A stretch of DNA of 64,000 nt. Origin: Pseudomonadota bacterium. GTDB lineage: Bacteria > Pseudomonadota > Gammaproteobacteria > Steroidobacterales > Steroidobacteraceae. The translations under genes were made by a program, and so were the position numbers. Shown one piece after another: positions 56,144 through 64,000 of this stretch; within the stretch, counting starts at the first letter, position 1; each line of letters begins with the position of its first letter. The DNA lies in assembly GCA_021816775.1 (NCBI GenBank), contig JAKAXA010000009.1, positions 62,001 to 126,000 of the forward strand, read 5' to 3'. The notes under the pieces are model-generated. The model saw nothing but the letters and a program-made list of their open reading frames with translations, was not told where the DNA came from and did not search any database.

Positions 56144-56419
56144 TCAGTCCTCCCTGGGCGGCTGATAGCCCTCGGGCCGGGCTGCGCCGGCGCCGAAGAA
56201 GAACTTTTCCATTTCGGCCTCGAGGAACTGGCGGGCCTTGGGCTCGATCGGGCTCAGACGGTACTCGTTGATGAGCATGACCTGGTGCTGTGTCCAGCGC
56301 TGCCACGCCTCGCGCGACACATGCTCGAAGATGCGCTGGCCGAGTGGCCCCGGGTAGGGCGGACGGTCGAGGCCCGGGGCTTCGCGCTTGAGCATCACAC
56401 ACTGCACCATTCGGGGCAC
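56144..56419 (-). CDS. yggX: Probable Fe(2+)-trafficking protein YggX
   Basis: A 91-residue protein of the YggX family that helps protect iron-sulfur enzymes and usually sits next to mutY, as it does here. The GTG at 56419 is preferred: GGAG lies six bases upstream, and the N-terminus [17 protein letters not shown] aligns without gap to the known start SRTIFCTFLQREAEG of E. coli, also 91 residues. An internal ATG at 56410 has no ribosome site. Other conserved parts are [33 protein letters not shown] and EMEKFFF. Confidence 0.94.
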   Translation of the reverse strand: MPRMVQCVMLKREAPGLDRPPYPGPLGQRIFEHVSREAWQRWTQHQVMLINEYRLSPIEPKARQFLEAEMEKFFFGAGAARPEGYQPPRED

Positions 56420-56446
56420 GGCGTTCTCCGTAGTGTAAAAATCAAA

Positions 56447-57508
56447 TTATTCAAAGAGTTCCGTCTTGGCGGCCGACGACGCCAGGCGTTGCAGGAATCG
56501 CTGGATCGGGGCCGGAAGCCCGAGCGCGCCCGGCGCGCTGACGCGGTACCACGCGTGCCGCGCCGGATCCGGCGCGGCGTCATGGCCTGAACAATGAGCC
56601 AGAAGCGGCGTGATGACAAGATCGAAATGCGTAAAGGCGTGCTCGATGGCCTCGAGCGGACGCACCCGGTGCGCCGTGCCGAGCATGCGCCCGAGGTATT
56701 TCTCGGCCGCCATGGCGCTGTCGAATTCCGGCAGACACCACAGGCCTCCCCAGATGCCGCGCTCGGCACGGCGCTCGAGAAGTACTGCGCCGTCGCCGCG
56801 CGTTGCGGCAAGCATGAACACACTGCGAAGCGGACGCTCGGGCCGGCGCTTCGGCGCGGGCAGCTCGTGCTGCCGGCCGGCGCGGCGGGCGAGACAGGCC
56901 TGCGACAGCGGGCAGTCCGCGCACGCCGGATTGCGGCGCGTGCAGACGGTCGCGCCGAGATCCATGGCGGCCTGCGTGTACACCTCGACGTGTTGGGTCG
57001 GAGTGCACGCCTCGGACAACGCCCACAGCCGCTCGACGGTGTCCCGTTCCCCTGGGGCGCCCGCCACCCCGAAATATCGGGATAACACCCGGCGCACGTT
57101 GCCGTCCAGGATCGCAAAGCGCTCGCCGCGGGCGAGCGCGAGGATCGCCCCGGCGGTCGAGCGCCCGACGCCGGGCAGCGCGGCCACGGCATCGAAGGCT
57201 GCCGGGAAGCGTCCGCCGTGCTCATCACGGATCCGAACCGCGGCACGGTGCAGATTGCGCGCGCGCGCATAGTAGCCGAGCCCCGACCAGAGGTGCAGCA
57301 CCTCATCGAGCGGAGCATCCGCGAGCGCGCCGATGTCGGGGAAGCGCCGCATGAACCGCTCGTAGTACGGAATGACCGTGCTCACCTGCGTCTGCTGCAG
57401 CATGATCTCCGACACCCAGACGCGGTAGGGACTGCGGTCGCGCTGCCACGGCAGATCGTGCCGTCCGCTGCGTCCGTGCCACTCGATGAGCGCGCGCGCG
57501 AGGCGCAT
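56447..57508 (-). CDS. mutY: Adenine DNA glycosylase MutY
   Basis: Removes adenine mispaired with 8-oxoguanine. The 353-residue protein has the helix-hairpin-helix [51 protein letters not shown] with the catalytic glutamate, and the iron-sulfur loop Cys-x6-Cys-x2-Cys-x5-Cys ([17 protein letters not shown]). The C-terminal NUDIX-like domain recognises 8-oxoG ([27 protein letters not shown]). I use the ATG at 57508 with GGGAAAG upstream; an in-frame GTG at 57559 overlaps the preceding stop (GTGA) and would add 17 residues. Confidence 0.96.
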   Translation of the reverse strand: MRLARALIEWHGRSGRHDLPWQRDRSPYRVWVSEIMLQQTQVSTVIPYYERFMRRFPDIGALADAPLDEVLHLWSGLGYYARARNLHRAAVRIRDEHGGRFPAAFDAVAALPGVGRSTAGAILALARGERFAILDGNVRRVLSRYFGVAGAPGERDTVERLWALSEACTPTQHVEVYTQAAMDLGATVCTRRNPACADCPLSQACLARRAGRQHELPAPKRRPERPLRSVFMLAATRGDGAVLLERRAERGIWGGLWCLPEFDSAMAAEKYLGRMLGTAHRVRPLEAIEHAFTHFDLVITPLLAHCSGHDAAPDPARHAWYRVSAPGALGLPAPIQRFLQRLASSAAKTELFE

Positions 57509-57555
57509 GCCGGCTTTCCCGGTGCCGGAAGCAGCCGGCGCCCGTCGCTTGGCGC

Positions 57556-58719
57556 TCACTGCACTTGCAGCCGCACGTTGCGCATCGCAGTGCCGCCGTA
57601 GGTCGCGCGGCTGACGGTGAGCGTGCCCTGCACCCGCAGGGCACGCAGCATCGCGAGCGGCAGCTTCAGGGGCTTGGGGTGTTTGCGCGCGGGCGGCAGG
57701 TAGTTGCTGAAGTTGATCCGGTTGGCGTGCAGGTCGAAGGTCCAGCTCGCCGCGGCGCCGCCGGAGCGCTGCGCCCAGCCGGTGAGCGTCGTTGTATCGA
57801 GCCGGGCGGTGAGCGGCTCGATGCGCACCGCGCCGCCCTGCAGCCGCCAGCGTCCCGACAGCGACAGGCCGCCGAGCGCGGCCGGATCCTTCGGCAGGCG
57901 CATCTTCAGGCCCCACTGGCCGATCAGCCCGCGCACCGAAGGCACGGTGAGGGCAATGGCTCCCGCGGCGCGCGGCCGCCCGCCCGCCTCGGCGAACTGC
58001 AGTGCGCCGGACGCTGTGGCGCTCGCCACGGTCAGTGTCCAGTGCGGTGCGGCGAGATCGAGCGGTGCCGTCTGCACACGCAGGCCCCGGGCGTCGAAGC
58101 GGACCGGCACGCCGGCAGGCGGCACCTTCGGCGCCTGCAGGATGAAGCGCGTGCGCAGCGAAAACGGCTGGCCCGGACGCAAGGCCCCCATCTGCAGCTG
58201 CCAGCGCCGCAGACGGACCGTTCCGCTCGCGGCGGCGAACTCGAGTGTCGCATCGTCCAGGATCAGCCCTCCGATCGATGGTGCGGGGCTCGAAGCGGAT
58301 CCGGATGCCGGGGAGCTCACCAGCAGATGCTGCCAGTTGCCGACACCCTGGGCGTTGCGCCACAGATGGATGTCCGCGCCGCTCACGCGGATCGTGCCGA
58401 GCTCGATGCGCCGATGCAGCAGCAGCGGCAGCAGCCGCACCGGGACGCGCGCCGAGCGCCATGCGATCAGGTCCGGCCCGCGCATCCCGGGCGGGTTGCC
58501 GAGGCGCGCCGCACCGACGCCGAGCGTGAGCCAGGGATACCACCCGAGGCGCAGGTGGCCCTCGATCACGAACGGCCGGCCGGTGTCGCGGCTCACCAGC
58601 CGCTCGGCCTCGCCGCGGTAGTCATCGGGGTTGATGAGATGGGTGGCGATGAGCGCCGCCAGCACGATCAGCAGCACCACGCCGGCGAGAATGCCGAGGC
58701 TCCAGCGCAGCGCTTTCAT
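57556..58719 (-). CDS. AsmA-family inner-membrane protein
   Basis: A 387-residue protein with a single N-terminal membrane helix ([22 protein letters not shown]) followed by the AsmA entry sequence [40 protein letters not shown], here shown by [14 protein letters not shown]. The rest is periplasmic beta-rich repeats ([26 protein letters not shown]). AsmA-like proteins act in lipid transfer to, and assembly of, the outer membrane. It starts immediately after the PRC-barrel lipoprotein stop (TAGATG) and is shorter than E. coli AsmA. Confidence 0.85.
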   Translation of the reverse strand: MKALRWSLGILAGVVLLIVLAALIATHLINPDDYRGEAERLVSRDTGRPFVIEGHLRLGWYPWLTLGVGAARLGNPPGMRGPDLIAWRSARVPVRLLPLLLHRRIELGTIRVSGADIHLWRNAQGVGNWQHLLVSSPASGSASSPAPSIGGLILDDATLEFAAASGTVRLRRWQLQMGALRPGQPFSLRTRFILQAPKVPPAGVPVRFDARGLRVQTAPLDLAAPHWTLTVASATASGALQFAEAGGRPRAAGAIALTVPSVRGLIGQWGLKMRLPKDPAALGGLSLSGRWRLQGGAVRIEPLTARLDTTTLTGWAQRSGGAAASWTFDLHANRINFSNYLPPARKHPKPLKLPLAMLRALRVQGTLTVSRATYGGTAMRNVRLQVQ

Positions 58720-59265
58720 CTACAGGTTCACGCTCGGTCGCTCTCGCGAGCGCGTCGTCGGATCGACCGGGACGAACGGCGCCTCGCCGACGCGCGACCA
58801 GTAGGCATCGGCCGCCGCGCTCCAGCCCTGCACGTCGAGCTGCGGCCAGTCATCGGGCGCGAAGCCCGGCGCGGCCGTCAATTCCTTCCTCTTGAGCACG
58901 AGCGCGCCGCCGTGCACGTGTTTGATCGCGAGGCGCCAGGGGATGGGGATCAGCGTGCCGGAGGCGCCACCTGCGCCGCTGAGCACCACGATGAGGTGGG
59001 AGGCCCGGCCGTTGCCGCCGAAGACGATGTCGGCCACCGCGCCCAGCCGCTCGCCCGAGCGGGAGCGCACCGGCAGCCCGATCAGGGTCGAGGCGCGCTG
59101 CGCGGGGGTGGGCAGCGGCGCAGCGGAAGTGTTCGGTGCGGCGGGCGCGCTCGCGGCGGCGCCGGAGGCACCGCCCCCCGGCATGAAATCCGCGTTCTGC
59201 TGGCTGCAGGCGCCGAGCGCCACCGCCGACAGCGCGCACAGCGCCGGCGCCACGATCCTCTTCAT
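58720..59265 (-). CDS. PRC-barrel-domain lipoprotein
   Basis: A 181-residue protein with a lipoprotein signal (MKRIVAPALCALSAVALGAC, lipid-bearing Cys20), an Ala/Pro linker and a PRC-barrel domain (STLIGLPVRSRSGERLGAVADIVFGGNGRASHLIVVLSG). Only the lipidated, extracytoplasmic location is clear. I prefer the ATG at 59265 because it gives the signal peptide directly; an ATG at 59286 overlaps the hemF stop and would add seven residues. Sits 14 bp after hemF. Confidence 0.8.
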   Translation of the reverse strand: MKRIVAPALCALSAVALGACSQQNADFMPGGGASGAAASAPAAPNTSAAPLPTPAQRASTLIGLPVRSRSGERLGAVADIVFGGNGRASHLIVVLSGAGGASGTLIPIPWRLAIKHVHGGALVLKRKELTAAPGFAPDDWPQLDVQGWSAAADAYWSRVGEAPFVPVDPTTRSRERPSVNL

Positions 59266-59279
59266 TCGGACAGCTCGTC

Positions 59280-60113
59280 TCACCATCTGACCAGCGGCGG
59301 CAGACTCATCAGGTAGGCCTCGGGGTCCGCATCGGTCTGAAAACCGAACCGCGTGCCCCGATCATAGACCAGGTTGAACTCCACGTAGCGCCCCCGCTTG
59401 TAGAGGAGCATCTCGCGCGCCGCCTCGTCGTAGGGGGTGTCCTTGCGGCGCGCCACCAGGGCCGGATAGACCCCGAGGAAGGCTTCACCCACCTGTCGCA
59501 CGAAAGCGAAATCCGCCTGCGGATCGGGGCCCGAGAGCTCATCGAAGAAGATGCCGCCCACGCCGCGTGGCTCGTGGCGGTGGGGGAGGTAGAAGTACCG
59601 GTCGCACCAGGCCTTGAACTCCTCGTACGCGTCCGGCCGATACGTGCCGCAGGCACGCCGCAGCGCAGCGTGGAACTCGGCCGTGTCCTCCTCGAACGGG
59701 AACGTCGGCGTCAGGTCCGAGCCGCCCCCGAACCAGCCGCGGCTGGTGTGCAGGTAGCGCAGGTTCATGTGCACCGTGGGGACGTAGGGGTTCGCCATGT
59801 GGGCCACGAGCGAGATGCCGCACGCGAGGAACTTCCCGCCGGATTGCGCGGCTCCCGGGATCTGTGCGCGTGCCTGCTCGGAGAAGACGCCCCAGACGTG
59901 GCTGACGTTGACGCCGACTTTCTCGAACACCTGTCCGCGCATCAGCCGCGATTGCCCGCCACCCTCGAGCCGGTGGCCGCTCGGGCGGCTCCAGCTGCGC
60001 CCCTGGAAGCGCTCGGCGGGCTCGAACGCCTCGAAGGCCGCGCAGATGCGATCCTGCAGACCGCGGAAATAGTCCGCGGCGGCCTGCGCGAGCGGCGCGC
60101 GGATCTCGCTCAC
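59280..60113 (-). CDS. hemF: Oxygen-dependent coproporphyrinogen-III oxidase
   Basis: Aerobic heme-pathway enzyme making protoporphyrinogen IX from coproporphyrinogen III. The 277-residue protein has GRSWSRPSGHRLEGGGQSRL, VFEKVGVNVSHVWG, HMNLRYLH, WFGGGSDLTPTFPFEEDT and GGIFFDEL, and ends NLVYDRGTRFGFQT. The ATG overlaps the hemE stop (ATGA). Enzyme class implies aerobic growth. Confidence 0.96.
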   Translation of the reverse strand: MSEIRAPLAQAAADYFRGLQDRICAAFEAFEPAERFQGRSWSRPSGHRLEGGGQSRLMRGQVFEKVGVNVSHVWGVFSEQARAQIPGAAQSGGKFLACGISLVAHMANPYVPTVHMNLRYLHTSRGWFGGGSDLTPTFPFEEDTAEFHAALRRACGTYRPDAYEEFKAWCDRYFYLPHRHEPRGVGGIFFDELSGPDPQADFAFVRQVGEAFLGVYPALVARRKDTPYDEAAREMLLYKRGRYVEFNLVYDRGTRFGFQTDADPEAYLMSLPPLVRW

Positions 60114-61156
60114 CTCGCACCTGCGGCTCGGGCGGAGCGCTCGTGCACCACATCGACCAGCCGGGCCACCGCCTCGGGGTCGGTATGCGGCCAGATGCCG
60201 TGGCCGAGATTGAAGATGTGCCCCGGCAGGCCGCCGGCCTCGTGCAAGACGCGGCCGGCCTCCTGCTCGAGCACCTCGGGCGGCGCGAACAGCGCCGCGG
60301 GATCGAGATTGCCCTGCACGGCCTTCAGCCCGCCCAACACGCGGCGCACCTCATCGAGCGGGGAGCGCCAGTCGACGCCGATCACATCCGCCTCGATCGT
60401 CGCGAGGTGCTTGAGCAGCGCGCTGCCCTGGTTGAGGTAGTAGATGAGCGGCACGCCGCAGGAGCGCAGGGCCGCAAGCGTGCGCCGCGCGGCACGCAGC
60501 GCGAACTGCTCGAACTGCGGCGGGGCGAGCAGCCCGCCCCAGGACTCGAACAGCATCAGCGCCTGGGCGCCCGCTGTGGCCTGCGCGGCGAGATAGGCGG
60601 CCATGGCATCGGCGAGACGCTCGAGCAGCCGCCCGGCCGCGTCCGGGTCTGAGTAAAGAAATGCGCGCGCGGCCTCGAACTGCTTCGACTGCCGCCCGCC
60701 GACCAGGTAGCAGAAGAGCGTGAACGGGCCGCCGGCAAAGCCGATGAGCGGCACGCCGCGCGGCGCGGCCGCGCGGATCAGCCGGATGCTCTCGAGCACG
60801 AACGGCACGTCGCGCTCGGGCGAGAGCGGCCGCAGCGCCTCGATGGCCGCATCGCTGCGGATCGGCTCGCGCACCACCGGCCCGGGCTCGAATGTCAGGT
60901 CGACGCCCATGCCCTGCAGCGGAGTCATGATGTCGCTGAAGAGAATGGCCGCATCGAGGGCAAAGCGCCGCAGCGGCTGCAGTGTCACTTCCGCGGCGAG
61001 CTGCGGCGTACGGGTCAGCGCATCGAACGAGACTTTGGCGCGCAGCTCGCGGTACTCCGGCAGATAGCGTCCCGCCTGGCGCATGATCCAGATGGGCGTG
61101 TAGGGCACGGGCTCGCGCCGGCAGGCCGCGAGAAACACGGGTGTGCCGGCACTCAT
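60110..61156 (-). CDS. hemE: Uroporphyrinogen decarboxylase
   Basis: Decarboxylates uroporphyrinogen III to coproporphyrinogen III. The 348-residue protein shows PIWIMRQAGRYLPEYRELR, AAILFSDIMTPLQGMGVDL with the catalytic aspartate, GFAGGPFTLFCYLVGG, and FNLGHGIWPHTDPEAV. Overlaps hemB upstream and hemF downstream by four bases each. Confidence 0.97.
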   Translation of the reverse strand: MSAGTPVFLAACRREPVPYTPIWIMRQAGRYLPEYRELRAKVSFDALTRTPQLAAEVTLQPLRRFALDAAILFSDIMTPLQGMGVDLTFEPGPVVREPIRSDAAIEALRPLSPERDVPFVLESIRLIRAAAPRGVPLIGFAGGPFTLFCYLVGGRQSKQFEAARAFLYSDPDAAGRLLERLADAMAAYLAAQATAGAQALMLFESWGGLLAPPQFEQFALRAARRTLAALRSCGVPLIYYLNQGSALLKHLATIEADVIGVDWRSPLDEVRRVLGGLKAVQGNLDPAALFAPPEVLEQEAGRVLHEAGGLPGHIFNLGHGIWPHTDPEAVARLVDVVHERSARAAGAR

Positions 61157-62130
61157 GCGCCGAGCCAGCGCGCCACCTGCGGCGCGTAGTAGGTGATGAT
61201 CAGGTCGGCGCCGGCGCGGTGGATGCCGGTGAGGGTCTCCATGACCGCCGCGCGCTCATCGATCCAGCCGCGCTCGGCGGCCGCCTTGATCAGGCTGAAC
61301 TCGCCGCTCACCTGGTAGGCCACGACCGGCACCCGCACCGCATCGCGCACCTGGCGGATGATGTCGAGATACGGCCCCGCGGGCTTGACCATGACCAGGT
61401 CCGCGCCTTCCTCCACGTCGAGCAGCACCTCGCGCAGCGCCTCACGCCCGTTGGCCGGATCCATCTGATAGCTGCGCCGGTCGCCGAAGGCGGGGGCGGA
61501 CTCGGCCGCTTCTCGGAACGGCCCGTAGAACGCCGAGGCGTACTTGGCTGCATACGACACGATGGGTGTCATGGCGAACCCGTCGCGGTCGAGGAGCCGG
61601 CGGATGGCCGCGACGCGTCCGTCCATCATGTCGCTCGGCGCGACCGCATCGGCGCCGGCGCGCGCGTAGTTGAGCGCGACCTGGGCGAGAGTCTGCACCG
61701 AGGAGTCGTTGTCGATCACCCCGCCCGGCAGCACGTGGCCGCAGTGACCGTGGTCGGTCGCCCCGCACAGGCACACATCGGCCCACACCAGCAGCCGCGG
61801 GCAGGTCTCCTTGATCGCGCGGATCGCCTCGGCGGCGAGCCCGTGCGGATCGAGGGCGGCGCGCGCCCGCTCGTCCTTGTGCGCCGGCGCGGCGAACAGC
61901 AGCACCGCCGGCAGGCCCGCCTGCTCGGCCATGCGTGACTCCTTGACCGCCTCGTCGACCGACAGCTGAGAGATGCCCGGCATGCTCGTCACCGGATGGC
62001 GCACGTCGGCGCCGGGCACGACGAACAGGGGATAGATCAGCTGATCGGGCGAGAGGCGCGTCTCGCGCACCATGCGCCGCCACGGGTGGGACTGGCGGGT
62101 GCGCCGCGGCCTGACGGAAGGAAAGTTCAT
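61153..62130 (-). CDS. hemB: Porphobilinogen synthase (delta-aminolevulinate dehydratase), zinc-type
   Basis: Condenses two 5-aminolevulinate molecules to porphobilinogen. The 325-residue protein has the cysteine-rich zinc site ADVCLCGATDHGHCGH (Cys120, Cys122, Cys130), as in E. coli and yeast, rather than the aspartate-rich site of Pseudomonas aeruginosa. Schiff-base lysines lie in SYAAKYASAFYGPF and LVMVKPAGPYLD. Four-base overlaps join it to hemD and hemE. Confidence 0.97.
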   Translation of the reverse strand: MNFPSVRPRRTRQSHPWRRMVRETRLSPDQLIYPLFVVPGADVRHPVTSMPGISQLSVDEAVKESRMAEQAGLPAVLLFAAPAHKDERARAALDPHGLAAEAIRAIKETCPRLLVWADVCLCGATDHGHCGHVLPGGVIDNDSSVQTLAQVALNYARAGADAVAPSDMMDGRVAAIRRLLDRDGFAMTPIVSYAAKYASAFYGPFREAAESAPAFGDRRSYQMDPANGREALREVLLDVEEGADLVMVKPAGPYLDIIRQVRDAVRVPVVAYQVSGEFSLIKAAAERGWIDERAAVMETLTGIHRAGADLIITYYAPQVARWLGA

Positions 62131-62945
62131 GATTCGAGCCTCTTTGCGGCGCGAGGCGCCGTTGCCTGTTCGGGCTGCGCGCTTCGCGAGCCCGGTTGAA
62201 TTGCGCGCAGCAGCGCTTCGCAGGCGAGCGCCAGGCCGTGCAGTGTGTGATTCGACGCTACGACGGGCGTCACGGCGCGCGCCTCGAGCTCGCGTGCGGT
62301 GGTTGGTCCGATGGCGAGCGCGGGGGCGTCCGCGAGCAGCCGCTCAAAGTCCGCGCCGCCGAGCGCGCGCTCCAACTCGATCACTGCCGAGGGGCTCGCG
62401 AAGGTCACGGCGCCGATGCCGCGGCGCCAGATCCAGCTGCGGCAGTCGGCGACATCGAGCGCAGCGCCCACGGTGCGATAAGCGGCGAAGCGCACGACCT
62501 CGGCGCCGAGCCGCTCGAGTCCTTCGGACAGCGTGGACAACGCGCGGGAGCTCGCCGGATAGAGCACCCGCCGGCCGCGCACGCCGACCTCGGCAAGCGG
62601 GCCGAGCAGTCCCTCGGCGCCGTTGCCGTGGCCGGTGAGATCGACCGGCCAGCCCCGCTCGCGCAGCGTCTCGGCCGTGGAGGGACCCACGGCGGCGATG
62701 CGGGCGTGCGCGGGCTTCGGCATGGCCTCAGTCAACACTTCGACCGCGTGCGCGCTGGTGAACACGATCCAGTCGAATGTTCCGATCGACCGGCGATGCA
62801 TTTCCCACTCGGCCGGATCCGCAGGCCCGATGCCGATCACGGGCCAATGCAGCACGGGCAGGCCAAGGCGTGCGAGCTCGGCGCTCAAACCGCCGTCCGT
62901 CGGCTCGGCGCGCGTGACGACCACGGGTCGGGCGGCATCGCTCAC
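62127..62945 (-). CDS. hemD: Uroporphyrinogen-III synthase
   Basis: Cyclises hydroxymethylbilane with inversion of ring D. HemD is poorly conserved, but this 272-residue protein shows the two lobes: VVVTRAEPTDGGLSAELARLG, WIVFTSAHAVEVL, RIAAVGPSTAETLRERGW, and RVLYPASSRALSTLSEGLERLGAEV, AVTFASPSAVIEL, ALAIGPTTARELEARAV. Position right after hemC, with an ATGA overlap, confirms the call. The last ~20 residues are extra. Confidence 0.92.
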   Translation of the reverse strand: MSDAARPVVVTRAEPTDGGLSAELARLGLPVLHWPVIGIGPADPAEWEMHRRSIGTFDWIVFTSAHAVEVLTEAMPKPAHARIAAVGPSTAETLRERGWPVDLTGHGNGAEGLLGPLAEVGVRGRRVLYPASSRALSTLSEGLERLGAEVVRFAAYRTVGAALDVADCRSWIWRRGIGAVTFASPSAVIELERALGGADFERLLADAPALAIGPTTARELEARAVTPVVASNHTLHGLALACEALLRAIQPGSRSAQPEQATAPRAAKRLES

Positions 62946-63895
62946 GGGTTCGGCGCCTGCTGCGCCGCACGCTGCGCGGCGATGAGCCGGTCGGCGCCCT
63001 GCGCGAGGAGCTCTCCGGCAAGACGCTCTCCGAGCGCACGCGCCGCGTCGGCTTCAGCCGCGCACTGACCCGCGGCGGCGAGGCTGCTCGTCCCGTCGAG
63101 CGCGCACACGACGGCCCGCATGGCGATCCGGGTGTCCTCGAGCTGCGCGAGCGCGCCGAGCGGGACCTGGCAGCCCCCTTCGATGCGCCGCAGCAGGGCG
63201 CGCTCGCCCGTGGTGGCGAGACGCGTGGCGGGGTGATCGAGCCGGATCAGCCAGCCGCGGGTGCTCGTATCTGCAGCGCGCGCGCAGATGCCGATCGCGC
63301 CCTGTGAGACCGCTGGCGGAAAATCCGTCGGGGAGAGCCGTTCACTGATACGGGCCGCGAGCCCTAGACGCTTCAGACCCGCCGCCGCGAGCACGATGGC
63401 GTCGTAATCGCCGCGCTCGAGCCGCTCGATGCGCGTGGGGACGTTGCCGCGCAGCTCGAGCAACTCCAGGTCCGGCCGCACTCGCGCGAGGAATGCGCGC
63501 CGGCGCAGGCTGCTCGTGCCGACGCGCGCGCCGCGCGGCAGCGCCGCGAGGGGCGCGCCGGCACGGCTGACCAGCGCATCGTGCGGGTCCTCCCGCTCGA
63601 GCACGGCCGCGAGCGCCAGCCCCGGCTCGAGCTCGGTGGGCAGATCCTTCAGGCTGTGCACGGCGAGGTCGATGCGCTCCTCGAGCAACGCGCGGTCGAG
63701 CTCCTTGGTGAAGAAGGCGCGGCCGCGGACCGCCCACAGCGGCACCTGCGTCTGCAGGTCGCCGGAGGTCACGATGGGCACGAGCTCCACCTGCGGCGCA
63801 TCCGGCAGGGCACGCAGGAGCGCCGCGACGTGCCGCGCCTGCCACAGTGCGAGCGCGGAGGCGCGGGTGCCGATGCGCAGGGTGTCGCCGGTCAT
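62942..63895 (-). CDS. hemC: Hydroxymethylbilane synthase (porphobilinogen deaminase)
   Basis: Builds the linear tetrapyrrole from four porphobilinogens. The 317-residue protein has RIGTRASALALWQARHV, the catalytic DLAVHSLKDLPTE, RVGTSSLRRRAFLARVRPDL and the dipyrromethane-cofactor cysteine Cys242 in RIEGGCQVPLGA. Its ATG overlaps the stop of the regulator gene at the window edge, and its stop overlaps hemD. Confidence 0.97.
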   Translation of the reverse strand: MTGDTLRIGTRASALALWQARHVAALLRALPDAPQVELVPIVTSGDLQTQVPLWAVRGRAFFTKELDRALLEERIDLAVHSLKDLPTELEPGLALAAVLEREDPHDALVSRAGAPLAALPRGARVGTSSLRRRAFLARVRPDLELLELRGNVPTRIERLERGDYDAIVLAAAGLKRLGLAARISERLSPTDFPPAVSQGAIGICARAADTSTRGWLIRLDHPATRLATTGERALLRRIEGGCQVPLGALAQLEDTRIAMRAVVCALDGTSSLAAAGQCAAEADAARALGERLAGELLAQGADRLIAAQRAAQQAPNP

Positions 63896-64000
63896 GAATC
63901 GGCCTCAATCAGAAAGCGGTAGCCCACGCCCCAGACGGTGAGGAAGTGGCGGGGGTTTGCCGGGTCGCGCTCGAAGCGCCGCCGCAGCCGCAGAATGAAG
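63892..64000 (-). CDS. OmpR/PhoB-family response regulator (partial, C-terminus only)
   Basis: The last ~35 codons are in the window and read FILRLRRRFERDPANPRHFL then TVWGVGYRFLIEADS. This is the recognition-helix end and wing hairpin of an OmpR-type winged-helix domain (usual form: HISRLRRKLEPDP...TVRGVGYRF). The stop overlaps the hemC ATG (ATGA), so the regulator heads or joins the hem transcript. In Pseudomonas the gene before hemC is algR, a LytTR-type regulator, so this one differs. The receiver domain lies off the right edge. Confidence 0.85.
   Translation of the reverse strand, partial: FILRLRRRFERDPANPRHFLTVWGVGYRFLIEADS

Noticed and set aside
54211-56271. 686-codon open frame on the plus strand
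   Set aside because: Antisense to edd, which has all its catalytic and cluster motifs.

Overview
This is a GC-rich (roughly 70 %) chromosomal window with dense, tightly packed genes and no rRNA, tRNA, CRISPR array or insertion sequence that I can see. The gene set (minCDE, yggX beside mutY, Edd, a hutFC/hutIHGU locus, a sigma-54/NtrC-type glnK promoter, an OmpR-type regulator fragment next to hemCD) fits a high-GC gammaproteobacterium of the Xanthomonadales/Nevskiales/Steroidobacterales kind. That placement is inference; no marker gene here fixes it.

Layout. 1-3.6 kb (minus): mnmG, pyrF and a truncated peptide-binding lipoprotein. 3.6-8.3 kb (plus): a secreted S33-type hydrolase, an ABC exporter pair, a SIMPL-domain protein and a CBS-pair protein. 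8.3-15.8 kb: a branched-chain amino acid region with ilvA and the acetolactate synthase catalytic gene on the minus strand (glyoxalase I, a VOC protein with a histone-H1-like tail, a thioesterase and a degenerate hydrolase between them), the regulatory subunit ilvN divergent, then glnK with a sigma-54 promoter and a candidate NtrC box. 16-19.5 kb: a ferredoxin-reductase-type flavoenzyme and a radical SAM protein interrupted by an intein and preceded by a LexA-like box. 19.5-27 kb: a complete histidine utilisation locus (hutFC divergent from hutIHGU) around a near-perfect palindrome. 27-29 kb: a class I cyclic di-GMP riboswitch ahead of a double SPOR-like protein. 29-35 kb: a 1,920-residue tandem UvrA fusion with a small zinc-ribbon partner. 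35-47 kb: accessory metabolism (Rieske oxygenase, DOMON-like/NamZ pair, YgiQ-type radical SAM protein, S9 peptidase, two GNAT proteins, a nitroreductase and a decayed SDR pseudogene). 47-54 kb: NfeD/slipin membrane pair, DUF423 protein, HrpB helicase and minCDE. 54-64 kb (minus): edd, yggX, mutY, an AsmA-like protein, a PRC-barrel lipoprotein and a hemF-hemE-hemB-hemD-hemC chain in which every junction overlaps by four bases, ending in the tail of an OmpR-family regulator.

Most notable are the intein sitting at the third iron-sulfur cysteine of an apparently SOS-controlled radical SAM enzyme, the cyclic di-GMP riboswitch in front of an unusual SPOR-like protein, the four-module UvrA, the orphan sigma-54-dependent glnK, and the hut operator that contains back-to-back -10 hexamers. 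I do not see a clearly new defence or mobile system; most genes belong to known families.
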